Part shown: positions 36,846 through 45,512 of the stretch, in pieces
How the letters are laid out: each line of letters begins with the position of its first letter
Position numbering within the stretch: position 1 is the stretch's first letter
Assembly: GCA_963770035.1 (NCBI GenBank)
Contig: CAVYON010000071.1
Span: 62,001 to 126,000 of the forward strand
Origin: Roseiarcus sp963770035
Lineage (GTDB): Bacteria; Pseudomonadota; Alphaproteobacteria; Rhizobiales; Beijerinckiaceae
Reading direction: 5' to 3'
DNA: 64,000 nucleotides
Notes under the pieces: model-generated
Seen by the model: only the letters and a program-made list of their open reading frames with translations
Databases searched by the model: none
What the model was told of the DNA's origin: nothing
Made by a program: the position numbers and the translations under genes

Positions 36846-37871
36846 CTACCGCCCGGTCAGCGACTGCCGGCGGATGCGGCGGTCGATCAGGGTCTGCAGC
36901 ACGACCGAGAGGACGATCACCAGGCCGAAGGCGAGCTGGGTATAGAAGGCGTTGACGCCCGCCGAAACGATGCCCGCGTTGATCGCCCCGATGATGAACG
37001 AGGCGACGAAGGTCCCGACCACCGAGCCCGTGCCGCCGAACACCGACGTGCCGCCGAGGAACACCGAGGCGATCGTGTTGAGGAGCGAACCGTCGCCGGT
37101 GCTCGGCCAGAAGTAATAGCCGTAGATCGAGTTCATCAGGCCGCAGAACACCGCGGTCACGCCGACGAGTATGAAGGCCTTGATCTTGACCCTGCCGACG
37201 TTGACGCCCATCAGGCGCGCGCTGGTTGCGTTGTCGCCGGTGAGGAAGACGTGCGCGCCGAACTGGGTTCGGTTGAGCAGGATCCATTCAACGATCAGGA
37301 TCGCCGCCATCCACAAGGTCTGAACCGGAAAGCCGAACAGCGGTTCGCGCAGCAGCGTATGCATCTGAGGGTAGGCGTCCGCGGTCATGGGCACGCCGGT
37401 GCCGTTCATCAGCACGAGCTCGAGGCCGCGAAACAGAAACTGCGTGCCAATGGTGATGACGAGCGAGGGAATGTTGAGGGTCGCGACCAGGAGGCCGTTG
37501 ACGAGCCCGCACAGGGCGCCCGTCCCGAGCCCGCAGATGAGGCCGACCCACCACGGCGCGCCGCCATGCGCTGTGACCAGGCAGAAGACGGCGGCGCCGA
37601 GCGCCATCACCGAGGGAAACGACAGGTCGATCTCGCCGGTGATCACGACGAAGGTCAGCGATAGCGCAACGATGCCGAACAGCGGCGTCGTCTCGGCGAA
37701 GGCGCGGTAGATGTCGATGTCGGTAAACACCCGCGGCGCGGCGATGACGAAGCCGAGCCACATCGCCAGGCCCACGCCGATGATCCCCATCTGGCTGCCG
37801 TAGCGCAGGAGGAACGACGGCCCCGCGCCCCGGTTGCCGACCGGACGGGCTTGAACGGCGTCTCCGGTCAT
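36846..37871 (-). CDS. CUT2-type ABC importer, permease (system 2)
   Basis: The 341-residue inner-membrane permease of the RbsC family has LTFVVITGEIDLSFPSVMAL, LNIPSLVITIGTQFLFRGLE and LNTIASVFLGGTSVFGGTGS. The ATPase gene stop overlaps its start (ATGA at 37868-37871), so translation is coupled. It is the last gene of the minus-strand operon SBP-ATPase-permease, the mirror of importer 1, which has ATPase-permease-SBP order. Confidence 0.93.
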   Translation of the reverse strand: MTGDAVQARPVGNRGAGPSFLLRYGSQMGIIGVGLAMWLGFVIAAPRVFTDIDIYRAFAETTPLFGIVALSLTFVVITGEIDLSFPSVMALGAAVFCLVTAHGGAPWWVGLICGLGTGALCGLVNGLLVATLNIPSLVITIGTQFLFRGLELVLMNGTGVPMTADAYPQMHTLLREPLFGFPVQTLWMAAILIVEWILLNRTQFGAHVFLTGDNATSARLMGVNVGRVKIKAFILVGVTAVFCGLMNSIYGYYFWPSTGDGSLLNTIASVFLGGTSVFGGTGSVVGTFVASFIIGAINAGIVSAGVNAFYTQLAFGLVIVLSVVLQTLIDRRIRRQSLTGR

Positions 37872-38665
37872 GACGGCCTCTCCATCTGGCCGGTGCGGGC
37901 GACGTGGTAAAGGCGCTCGATCAGCTCATCCATCGAGATCTCCGAACGGTTGAAGACCCCGGCGACGCGGCCGCGATCAAGCACATAGAGACGGTCGACG
38001 ACCGGATAAATGTTGAAGATGTTGTGGTCGATGAAGATCGCCGACTTGCCCACCTCCTTGATGTGGCGGACGAAATCGAGCGTCTTTTTGGTTTCGCTGA
38101 GCGACAGGCCCATGGTCGGCTCGTCGAGGATGACGAGTTCGGCCTCGAAATAGAGGGCGCGGGTGATCGCCACGCCCTGTTTCTCGCCGCCCGACATGGT
38201 CGCGACCACGTTGTTGGGATGGACGGCCGCCGAGGTGAAGCCCATGTGCTCGCTCATCAGCCGCGCGCATTCAGCCTTCATCCGTTCGACATCGAGCAAT
38301 CCAAGGCGGGTGCGCAGCTCGCGGCCCATGAACATGTTGCGCCAGATCGGCTGCTTCTCGCACAGCGCGCGCTCCTGGTAGACGGTCTCGATCCCCAGGC
38401 TGCGCGCGCGGGCGACCGACCAATCGCCCACGCGACGCCCATGAAAATAGATTTCGCCGCCGGGATCCGGCGCGTGGAAGCCCATCACCACCTTGATCAG
38501 CGTCGATTTGCCGGCGCCGTTGTCGCCGAGAAGCCCGACGATTTCACGCCGGTTGACCTGAAAGTTGACGTCCGCCAGGGACCGCACTTCGCCGAACGTC
38601 TTGGAGACGTTCTTGAGTTCCATCACCGGCGGCTCGCCGGCGTCGCGTTTCGCAGGCTCCGCCAT
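37868..38665 (-). CDS. CUT2-type ABC importer, ATP-binding protein (system 2)
   Basis: The 265-residue single-domain ATPase has Walker A GDNGAGKST, signature MSGGEKQGVAITR, Walker B LVILDEPTMGL and H-loop FIDHNIFNI. The D-loop region (GLSLSETKK) differs from classic ATPases, as in system 1. ATG 38665 is preferred to the upstream TTG 38686 because it is preceded by GGAGAAGGG. Sequence similarity to the system 1 ATPase is clear throughout (QERALCEKQPIWRNMFMGRE versus QDKSLAEKQPLWRNFFVGRQ). Confidence 0.92.
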   Translation of the reverse strand: MAEPAKRDAGEPPVMELKNVSKTFGEVRSLADVNFQVNRREIVGLLGDNGAGKSTLIKVVMGFHAPDPGGEIYFHGRRVGDWSVARARSLGIETVYQERALCEKQPIWRNMFMGRELRTRLGLLDVERMKAECARLMSEHMGFTSAAVHPNNVVATMSGGEKQGVAITRALYFEAELVILDEPTMGLSLSETKKTLDFVRHIKEVGKSAIFIDHNIFNIYPVVDRLYVLDRGRVAGVFNRSEISMDELIERLYHVARTGQMERPS

Positions 38666-38739
38666 CGCGCCTGGCCCTTCTCCCAATCGAGGCGCCGCCC
38701 GAGCGCGGCGCCTCCCCTTTGGATTTGTGTTGCCGACGC

Positions 38740-39753
38740 CTACCGGATTTCCTTCGCCGCCAGCGGCGCCACGGCGTCAACGTTCTTCGGGTCGACGAAC
38801 GCGCCTGCAGTGTTGATGTCGAGGCCCGAGAAGCCGTACTTCTTGGTCAGGCAGATGTTGAGGATCGGCAGATAGCCTTGCAGGTAGGGCTGCTGGTCGA
38901 TGACCAGGTCCTGATAGCCGTCCTTGATCGCCTTGGCGGTATTTGGCGACATGTCGAAGCCGGCGAAGAACACCTGGCCGGGCTTCAACGACGCGGCGCG
39001 GGCGTAAACGCCGACGTTCGCGGTCAAGGCGCCGTGGTCGGTGACCACGAGCTTGACGCCCGGATTGGCTTTCATCACGCCGACGAACGTCGCCGTGCCG
39101 GCGTTCGGATCGGCGTCGGTCGCCTTGTCGATCTCCTGGTAGATGACCTTGCCGCCGGCCTTCTCGATCGCCTCGATCACGCCGACCGTGCGCGAGCCGC
39201 GGTCGCCGCCCTGGCCTTTCAGGCCCCAGACGAACGCTTCGTCGCCGGGCTTGATGCCGGCGCGCTTGGCCGCCTCGGCCCCGAGCGCGTAGCCGGCGGC
39301 GTGGTTCGGCGCGCCGACATAGCCCATGCCTTCGGGGCCGTATTTCTTCTGCGCCTCGGGCAAGGCGGTGTTCGCCGTGGTGAAGATGATCCCCTGGGCG
39401 AAGGCCTTGTCGATCTGCGGATCGGTCGCGGCGTCGCCCGGATGCCCCATGAAGGCGATGCCGTCGACCTTGGTGGCGATCGCCTGCTGCAACTGGGTCA
39501 ACATCGTGTTGGGGTCCCAGTTGGAGAAGTAGTAGGTCACCGATGGACCGAGATCGAGCTCGGCCTGCCGGTAGCCGTTATAGACGTTGTTGGCGAAGAC
39601 GCCGCCCTGCGGGCCGCCGGGGAAGGCGGCGATCTTGACGCCTTGGCACCATTTCGCGACCGGATCGGTCGCGTGGGCCGCGCCGGCCGCGCCGATGGCG
39701 AACGCCGCGGCGGCTGCCGCGCACAGCATGGCATGCTTGCGATATATGGTCAT
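38740..39753 (-). CDS. Periplasmic sugar-binding-type protein (system 2)
   Basis: The 337-residue exported binding protein has a signal peptide (hydrophobic core about residues 9-24, cleavage near AAHAT) and a ribose-binding-type two-lobe fold (QLQQAIATKVDGIAFMGHPG; VTDHGALTANVG; FAGFDMSPNTAKAI). It is the first gene of the second importer operon. Its C-terminus VAPLAAKEIR resembles that of the system 1 protein (TKLIDAGIR). The substrate is unknown; lack of sugar kinases nearby gives no hint. Confidence 0.93.
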   Translation of the reverse strand: MTIYRKHAMLCAAAAAAFAIGAAGAAHATDPVAKWCQGVKIAAFPGGPQGGVFANNVYNGYRQAELDLGPSVTYYFSNWDPNTMLTQLQQAIATKVDGIAFMGHPGDAATDPQIDKAFAQGIIFTTANTALPEAQKKYGPEGMGYVGAPNHAAGYALGAEAAKRAGIKPGDEAFVWGLKGQGGDRGSRTVGVIEAIEKAGGKVIYQEIDKATDADPNAGTATFVGVMKANPGVKLVVTDHGALTANVGVYARAASLKPGQVFFAGFDMSPNTAKAIKDGYQDLVIDQQPYLQGYLPILNICLTKKYGFSGLDINTAGAFVDPKNVDAVAPLAAKEIR

Positions 39754-39952
39754 GTAGCTCTCCCTTTTCGCGCCTCCTGGTCCGGCTTACGCGCCGATTT
39801 CGACATATCCCGCCGCCGGGTCCAGAGCAAACGCGCCCAAGTCTAGCACCGGCGCCGGCCTGATTGACCGCGACCGACCGGACCCGATCGCTCCCGCCGC
39901 CGGCTCGAAAGCCGGAAGCGACCGAACAAGCTAGCATGCGGCTGACCGGTCT

Positions 39953-40462
39953 TTAGCAGGTTTGCACGAACCCATGCGGCTCGACCGGCGCGTCGCCGCT
40001 CCGCGGCGGCTGGCGATGATGAGACGGGTCAGATCGCGGCCCGTCGATCAGCGCAAATCCCTCTTTCCGGGCGACGTCGGCGAGCCGGTCGTCGAAGGTG
40101 ATCAGTTCGAGGGACGGGGGACGGCGCTCGGCGGCCACAAAAGCCGCGCCGAGCTGCAAGGCGTCGGCCGTTCGAAGCGAGTGAACGCGGAGAAAGCGGA
40201 TCGCGCTTTCGCGGACGATCTCGCTCGGCTCGATTTCAAGCCACGCTGCCGCAAAAGTCCTCAACCGAACATAGGCGAGATCGGCGCGCTTGCGGTCGAA
40301 GCGGCCCTCGCGCTCCAGACGCGCCAGCGCGGAAACACACTCAACGCGCGTGCTCCACCATACCGCCATGCCGGGGTCACGCTCGACAAGTCCTGTCACG
40401 AAATCGGTCGCGGCCTCGTCGATGAGTAGCGGAACAATCGCCGACGCGTCCCAGAACTTCAC
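39953..40462 (-). CDS. vapC: PIN-domain toxin (VapC type)
   Basis: The 169-residue ribonuclease-type toxin of the PIN family opens MKFWDASAIVPLLIDE (first acidic residue Asp5). It has TRVECVSALARLER with the second acidic site, SLRTADALQLGAA with the third, and ITFDDRLADVARKEGF with the fourth. It would cleave RNA, usually tRNA, and be neutralised by the antitoxin encoded upstream. The antitoxin stop overlaps its ATG (ATGA). The C-terminus carries an extra His/Pro-rich tail of about 25 residues. Confidence 0.92.
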   Translation of the reverse strand: MKFWDASAIVPLLIDEAATDFVTGLVERDPGMAVWWSTRVECVSALARLEREGRFDRKRADLAYVRLRTFAAAWLEIEPSEIVRESAIRFLRVHSLRTADALQLGAAFVAAERRPPSLELITFDDRLADVARKEGFALIDGPRSDPSHHRQPPRSGDAPVEPHGFVQTC

Positions 40463-40758
40463 CGACCTTCCCGGCGCTCGGCGATCAGAATATCGACGGC
40501 CGATGCGCCCGGGTCCGCGCGTGGCGGCCGCACTGCTAGGAATGACGGTGGCAACGCGCCACGACCCGGTCTGGCGAGCCCTTCGCGGACAAGCCGGGCG
40601 ACTCTCCCGGCGTCCGCGCCGTCATCGTTCTCGAGCGCCGGCACGAGCCGAGCGACCGGCCGGCCTCGATCGGCGATCAACACAGGCGATCCGTTCTTAA
40701 GGCCGTCAATCAGGGCGCTGAGATTGTTCTTCGCTTCGGTTATGCTGGCTTTCTTCAT
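40459..40758 (-). CDS. Phd/YefM-type antitoxin
   Basis: The 99-residue antitoxin pairs with the PIN toxin. ATG 40758 gives MKKASITEAKNNLSALIDGL, the typical Phd/YefM N-terminus that binds operator DNA, followed by VLIADRGRPVARLVP. The C-terminal 50 residues would bind and block the toxin. Such antitoxins usually autorepress their operon; no operator repeat could be picked out with confidence. Confidence 0.9.
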   Translation of the reverse strand: MKKASITEAKNNLSALIDGLKNGSPVLIADRGRPVARLVPALENDDGADAGRVARLVREGLARPGRGALPPSFLAVRPPRADPGASAVDILIAERREGR

Positions 40759-40881
40759 GAAGCTAAAATAGCGCGATCGCGATCGGCGATCAAGGATGAA
40801 CTCCGACGGTTGCAAAAACCGCCCTCGCCGTGTGTGTTAGATGGCGAAGAATGCGGGAATTGTCGCGGGCGAAATGTAGAT

Positions 40882-41093
40882 ATGTCGCTCAACATCAAGA
40901 GTCCAGAGGCGACGCGCTCGCCAAGCGCGTCGCCAAGCTCGCCGACGAAACGCTGACCGAGGCCGTCACCACGGCGCTGCGAGAGCGGCTCGCGCGGATC
41001 GAAAAGCGGGCGCCGCTTACCGAGGAGCGCCATCGCACGCTCAAAACTCTGGTCGAGGATGCACGTCGCTGGCTTTGCGAAACTCTTGCTTGA
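40882..41093 (+). pseudogene. Orphan VapB-type antitoxin, frameshifted
   Basis: ATG 40882 reads MSLNIKSPEA and then loses frame near 40910, where one G appears to be missing. The other frame continues with DALAKRVAKLADETLTEAVT, RERLARIEKRAPLTEERHR and LKTLVEDARR. Together they make the Rv0623/VapB-type (PSK operon) antitoxin of about 65 residues. Its partner PIN toxin is absent: cyclase-like sequence follows immediately. Confidence 0.7.
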
Positions 41094-41364
41094 GAGCTAC
41101 GAGCAGGCGGTCGAAAGGTTTCGACGAGCGATCGAGGCCAACAGAAATTATTCGGTGGCATACTTTCAGTTGGCCGCCGCCCTCGCGCAACTCGGTCGCC
41201 TGAACGAGGCGCATTCCGCGGCCAAAGCAGGCCTCGCGTTCAACCCGACTTTCGCTGTCTCCCGCACTCGCGCAGCGTGGAGGGCGTTGTGCGATGACCC
41301 GACGTATCTCAACCAGCTTGAGCGCAATCTCGACGGCTTGCGGAAGGCCGGATTGCCCGAATGA
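41059..41364 (+). pseudogene. Cyclase C-terminal TPR remnant
   Basis: The frame reads YEQAVERFRRAIEANRNYSV and QLAAALAQLGRLNEAHSAAK, a TPR pair like the C-terminal tail of class III adenylate/guanylate cyclases common in Hyphomicrobiales, then ends at 41364. The catalytic domain that should precede it is absent; instead it abuts the vapB remnant. It is a fragment, not a complete gene. Confidence 0.65.
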
Positions 41365-41429
41365 TCACCGTTGCCGGCCGCGTTGCCGCGATCCTTGCCG
41401 CCGACGTCGTCGATTTCCGCGCGAACTAA
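41361..41429 (+). pseudogene. Cyclase N-terminal scrap
   Basis: ATG 41361 overlaps the previous stop and encodes 22 residues, MITVAGRVAAILAADVVDF then RAN, before TAA 41429. RxAAILAADVVDF is the usual first strand of class III cyclases. It is the mirror remnant of the TPR tail just upstream: two ends of cyclase genes abut without any middle. Confidence 0.55.
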
Positions 41430-41878
41430 CCCAGATTGTTAGTCTCGCCGCGCGGGCTTGCGGGTCGCCGGCCCAAACTGCCGCAAAATCGCAGGAGATA
41501 GCCGTCAGGGTCAATGACGACAAACTGGCGAATACCGGCTTCCTGTTCGCCCTGCAAATACCAACGCTCCTCAAGCGGCACATAGATGATCGCGTCAGCT
41601 TTCCTCGCCTGAGCGTGGAGAAGATCGACGTCAGGGACCTCGATCTGCAGATTAATCCCTCGTCCATAAGGGTGCTCCAGCGACGCGGTTCGAAACCGAC
41701 GTCCGGGACCCTCCGCCTGCTCGAGCATCAGATGGACGGGGCCGCGGGTGAGATAGGCGAACTGCTCCTCAGGACGCTCAAAACGGAGCCTGAACCCAAG
41801 AACGTCTGTGTAAAATCGCAACGATAGGGCCAAATCGGCGACGTCGAGTTCGGGAACGACGGGCGGCGTTGTCGGCAT
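41426..41878 (-). CDS. Glyoxalase/bleomycin-resistance (VOC) family protein
   Basis: The 150-residue protein opens VVPELDVADLALSLRFYTDV and continues with LGFRLRFERPEEQFAYLTRG and VVIDPDGYLLRFC. This is a VOC fold, most like the bleomycin-binding BLMA type (single domain). A metal set (His/Glu) for a glyoxalase reaction is not complete, so a binding role is likelier than catalysis. It is a single gene, convergent with the cyclase scraps. Confidence 0.85.
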   Translation of the reverse strand: MPTTPPVVPELDVADLALSLRFYTDVLGFRLRFERPEEQFAYLTRGPVHLMLEQAEGPGRRFRTASLEHPYGRGINLQIEVPDVDLLHAQARKADAIIYVPLEERWYLQGEQEAGIRQFVVIDPDGYLLRFCGSLGRRPASPRGETNNLG

Positions 41879-42075
41879 GTCGAAAGGGTAGCAGATGCGA
41901 AATGTACCGCCTACAGCCTCGATCTCTCAAAACGCCCTGATATTTGGTCCGAATGCGGGCGCGAATCCTTGACTTCTGCGCGCGAATTCTGCGGCCATGG
42001 GCTTCGCGATCGGTCTGACCCGGGCGCCACGGCGTGTTGTTCATTTCGGAGGCGCGTATTGCAAGGAAGGCCAGC

Positions 42076-42915
42076 ATGACCGCCGCGAACCGATTTGTAG
42101 TGTCCGTCGTCGCCGTCGCCATGACGGTCCTGACCGCTTCGAGCGCCTCCGCGCAACCTGCGCCGGGGGGCAAGGATAACGGCGTCGTTCATTTCGGTGA
42201 AATCGGCGACCCGACGAAGTGGCCTCTTTCCGCAATCGGGACGGTCCGGGTCATCTCCGGAATTTCCATCATGGCGCAATGCACGGGAACGCTGGTGGGA
42301 CCCAGACTGGTTTTGACGGCGGCGCACTGCCTCTACATGCGCGCGCCTTGCGACGGCGCCGCGTGCCAGAAACCCGCACGTCCGAGTCAGTTGGTGACGC
42401 CAGACCATGTCCATTTCCTGGCCGGGCTCAACAAGGGCGTGGCGGCCGCTCATTCGCTTGCCACACATTTCGATGTCGCGCCCGGTTATGTCCCCGATGA
42501 ACGCCCTTCTGTCGTCGGCGCTGCCGACGATTGGGCGCTGATCGCCCTTGAAGACACGATCCCCGTCAAACCTGTCGCGGTTCGGGCGCTGAACGAGACG
42601 GCGTTTCGCGCCCTCGAGGAATCGAATGCGGCGATGCAGGCAGGATATGGAAAGGATCGGCCCTTTCTGCCTTCCGTGCACCGCGATTGCGCAATCAAGC
42701 CCGGCGCGAGCGACGGGATCTTCACCTTCGCGTGTCTGCTCAATTTCGGCTATTCGGGCGCGCCGATCCTCGCCGACGTCGCAGATGAGCCGGCGGTCAT
42801 CGGCATCGGCTCGAGAGTGCTCTTTTCAGCGGACAAGCGTCTCCTTTTGGGGGTGGCCTGTTCGTCGACCCAATTTGCCGCGCGCGTCAGCGAATTGCTC
42901 GGGGCTCGCCAGTAA
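42076..42915 (+). CDS. Secreted trypsin-like serine protease
   Basis: The 279-residue exported protease starts at ATG 42076 with a signal peptide over residues 1-27 (cleavage near SASAQ). The catalytic triad is visible: His in VLTAAHCLYM, Asp in AADDWALIAL, and Ser in FGYSGAPILAD, where the usual GDSGGP is changed to GYSGAP. Several cysteines suggest disulfides. The protein is shorter than trypsin zymogens but in the range of bacterial S1 proteases. The lack of the Asp before the catalytic Ser may affect activity. Confidence 0.85.
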   Translation: MTAANRFVVSVVAVAMTVLTASSASAQPAPGGKDNGVVHFGEIGDPTKWPLSAIGTVRVISGISIMAQCTGTLVGPRLVLTAAHCLYMRAPCDGAACQKPARPSQLVTPDHVHFLAGLNKGVAAAHSLATHFDVAPGYVPDERPSVVGAADDWALIALEDTIPVKPVAVRALNETAFRALEESNAAMQAGYGKDRPFLPSVHRDCAIKPGASDGIFTFACLLNFGYSGAPILADVADEPAVIGIGSRVLFSADKRLLLGVACSSTQFAARVSELLGARQ

Positions 42916-43039
42916 AGGCCGCCGCCTGAGCCTTCACCCGAGCCCTCTCCCCGCTTAGGCGGGGCGAGGAGGCGCAAGCGGCTTGCCAGCGCCAAAACCG
43001 TGGCTCAAAGAGGAGCGCGGAACGTCGAAGGAAAGCCCC

Positions 43040-43897
43040 TTGCGCAACAACGCCATCGTTCGGGTCGGCCATGGGCCGCTCGCAGCCAGGTTCGGCGCGA
43101 ACCTGCCGCTCGCGCTGCTCGCCGGCCCCTGCCAGATGGAGAGCCGGGCGCACGCGCTCGAGACCGCTCAGGCCCTGAAGGAGATCGCAGTCAGGCTCGA
43201 GGTCGGGCTCGTCTACAAGACCTCGTTCGACAAGGCCAACCGGACGTCGGGGTCCGGCCAGCGCGGGGTGGGGCTCGAGGCGGCGCTGCCGGTGTTCGCC
43301 GAAATCCGCGAGTCGATCGGCCTGCCGGTGATCACCGACGTGCATGAGAGCGCCCAGTGCGCCCGGGTCGCCGAGGCGGTCGACGCGTTGCAGATCCCGG
43401 CTTTTCTTTGCCGGCAGACCGACCTTTTGATCGCGGCGGCGCGCACGGGGCGGGCGGTCAATGTCAAGAAGGGCCAGTTCCTCGCCCCCTGGGACATGAA
43501 GAACGTCGTCGCAAAGCTCGACGACGCCGGCGCCCGTGACGTGCTCGTCACCGAGCGGGGGGCGAGCTTCGGCTACAATACGCTCATCGTCGACATGCGG
43601 TCGCTTCCGATCATGGCGCGCGAGACCGGCGCGCCCGTCATCTTCGACGCCACCCATTCGGTGCAACAGCCGGGCGGCCGGGGTTCGTCATCCGGCGGGC
43701 AGCGCGAATTCGTTCCGGCCCTGGCGCGCGCGGCCGTCGCGGTCGGCGTCGCCGGGGTCTTCATCGAGACCCATCCCGACCCCGACCACGCGCCTTCCGA
43801 CGGGCCGAACATGATAGCGCTCAAGGACTTCGAGGCGCTGGTCGCCGAGTTGCAGGCCTACGACCGCGTGACCAAAAGCCGCGGCTCCTCGGCCTAG
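43040..43897 (+). CDS. kdsA: 3-deoxy-8-phosphooctulonate synthase
   Basis: KdsA condenses phosphoenolpyruvate with arabinose-5-phosphate to Kdo-8-phosphate for LPS. The 285-residue protein has LLAGPCQMESRAHALET, YKTSFDKANRTSGSGQRGVG (substrate loop), NVKKGQFLAPWDM, VTERGASFGYN and FDATHSVQQPGG. TTG 43040 is preferred as start because AAGGAAA lies 6 bp upstream and it gives the usual MRNNAIVRVG opening; a TTG at 42983 would add 19 unusual residues. Confidence 0.95.
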   Translation: MRNNAIVRVGHGPLAARFGANLPLALLAGPCQMESRAHALETAQALKEIAVRLEVGLVYKTSFDKANRTSGSGQRGVGLEAALPVFAEIRESIGLPVITDVHESAQCARVAEAVDALQIPAFLCRQTDLLIAAARTGRAVNVKKGQFLAPWDMKNVVAKLDDAGARDVLVTERGASFGYNTLIVDMRSLPIMARETGAPVIFDATHSVQQPGGRGSSSGGQREFVPALARAAVAVGVAGVFIETHPDPDHAPSDGPNMIALKDFEALVAELQAYDRVTKSRGSSA

Positions 43898-43966
43898 CGA
43901 ACGCTTGTCACACCCCAGTCGTCAGCGCGAGATATTTTGGTCACAGCGCTATTTCAAGATCGCACC

Positions 43967-44857
43967 ATGGACAAATACCTGTTCAGCTACGCGACTGCGA
44001 GCGACCCCCCGTTGAAGCGAGGCGTGATCCGGCTCGTCGAGACGGCGACCGGGCAGCCGAAGCTCAGGAAGATGTACCTCGACAACCAGCGGTTTCCGCG
44101 GCCGAACGAGAATTTCTTTCAGGCCGCGGTGCGCAAGCTCGCGCTCGACGTGCGCTACGACCCCGACACGCTGGCTGCATTGCCCGCGACTGGCCCGGTC
44201 GTCGTGGTCGCCAATCACCCCTACGGCGTGCTCGACGGGATCGTCATTTCCTGGCTTATCAGCAAGGTCAGGACGGACTTCGTCGTGCTTACCAACGCGG
44301 TGCTGATGCGCGCGCCGGAGGTCAACGGCTTCATTCTGCCGGTCGATTTCAGCGAGACCGAGGCGGCGCAGAAGACCAATATCGCCTCACGCGCCGCCGC
44401 GCGCATGCAACTCGACAAGGGCGGGGTTGTGGTGGTCTTCCCGGCGGGCGCGGTCTCGACGGCGCCCGACAAGTTTGGCCTTAAGCCGGCGGTCGACTGG
44501 CGCTGGCAGCCGTTTGTCGCCCAACTCGTCCAGCGGTCGCAAGCGCCCGTCGTGCCGGTCTGGTTCTCCGGCCAGAACAGCCGCCTCTTCCAGATCGCCA
44601 GCCACGTCAGTTCGACCTTGCGCATCTCGCTGATCTTCCACGAGGTCCGCTCGCGGATCGGCACCGCGCTGCCCGTCGTGATCGGCGCGCCGATCCCCTT
44701 TGCCGAACTGGCGGCGATCAAGGATCGTCAGGCGCTCGCCGACCACCTGCGCGATCGAGTCTATGCACTCGCCAGGCTGGGGCCGAGGGGGACGAAGACA
44801 GGCAACCCTCCCGGGCGGCTGTTGAAGGCTGCGCTGAGGGCGCAGCGGGCGGCCTAA
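43967..44857 (+). CDS. Lysophospholipid acyltransferase (PlsC-like) family protein
   Basis: The 296-residue acyltransferase has the HX4D-type box as VVVANHPYGVLDGIVI (His and Asp), then FVVLTNAVLMRAPEVNGFIL and VVVFPAGAVST with the PlsC-like second block. Such enzymes transfer acyl groups to glycerolipids or ornithine lipids (OlsA-like). ATG 43967 is chosen; a GTG 30 bp upstream is possible. The C-terminus is basic, suggesting peripheral membrane binding. Confidence 0.85.
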   Translation: MDKYLFSYATASDPPLKRGVIRLVETATGQPKLRKMYLDNQRFPRPNENFFQAAVRKLALDVRYDPDTLAALPATGPVVVVANHPYGVLDGIVISWLISKVRTDFVVLTNAVLMRAPEVNGFILPVDFSETEAAQKTNIASRAAARMQLDKGGVVVVFPAGAVSTAPDKFGLKPAVDWRWQPFVAQLVQRSQAPVVPVWFSGQNSRLFQIASHVSSTLRISLIFHEVRSRIGTALPVVIGAPIPFAELAAIKDRQALADHLRDRVYALARLGPRGTKTGNPPGRLLKAALRAQRAA

Positions 44858-44907
44858 GCAGAATTCCTTTAGCCAGCCCAACGAATGGACCAAGTTGGAG
44901 GTCGACT

Positions 44908-44990
44908 TTCACCACAAAGGGCACGAAGGGCACAAAGAACGACAGGGCTCCTTGTGCGCCTTCCTGGTTCTTCGTGTTCCTTGCGGTGAA
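44908..44990. repeat. Imperfect long inverted repeat
   Basis: TTCACCACAAAGGGCACGAAG pairs with CTTCGTGTTCCTTGCGGTGAA across about 83 bp. The motif TTTCACCAC(A/G)AAGG(G)CACGAAGG is a widespread intergenic repeat type in many bacteria, likely folding as a hairpin in RNA. Its copies elsewhere in the window were not found. Confidence 0.65.
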
Positions 44991-45047
44991 TTTGTCTCGC
45001 TTGTTCCGTTGGCCAGCCTAAGAATCTCCGCCTAGGGCGGAGCGCAG

Positions 45048-45512
45048 TCAGCCGCGCCCGCGATAGGGCGCGACGCCCTGGTCGGGGATCCAGATCGCCG
45101 AGGGCGGCTTGCCGGTTTGCCAGAAAACGTCGATCGGAATGCCGCCGCGCGGATACCAGTATCCGCCGATCCGGAGCCAGCGCGGCTTCAAGGTCGCGGC
45201 CAGGTCCTTGCCGATGCGGACGGTGCAGTCCTCGTGAAAGGCGCCGTGATTGCGGAAGCTCATCAGATAGAGCTTTAGCGACTTCGATTCGACGATCCAT
45301 TTGTCCGGAACGTAGTCGATCACCAGATGGGCGAAGTCCGGCTGGCCGGTCATCGGGCAGATCGAGGTGAATTCGGGGGTGACGAAGCGGACGACGAAGT
45401 CGGCGTCGTCGTGCGGGTTCGGCGCGCGGTCGAGAGTTTTGGCGTCGGGCGCGTCGGGAACCTGAGACGCCCGGCCGAGATGGGCGAAGGCGGGCTTGGG
45501 TGACTTGGTCAT
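45048..45512 (-). CDS. queF: NADPH-dependent 7-cyano-7-deazaguanine reductase
   Basis: QueF reduces preQ0 to preQ1 in queuosine synthesis. The 154-residue protein is the short single-domain (YkvM) type. It carries FTSICPMTGQPDFA with the nucleophilic Cys, VESKSLKLYLMSFRNHGAFH with the NADPH-binding signature, and HEDCTVRI with the catalytic Asp. No other que genes are adjacent. Confidence 0.95.
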   Translation of the reverse strand: MTKSPKPAFAHLGRASQVPDAPDAKTLDRAPNPHDDADFVVRFVTPEFTSICPMTGQPDFAHLVIDYVPDKWIVESKSLKLYLMSFRNHGAFHEDCTVRIGKDLAATLKPRWLRIGGYWYPRGGIPIDVFWQTGKPPSAIWIPDQGVAPYRGRG

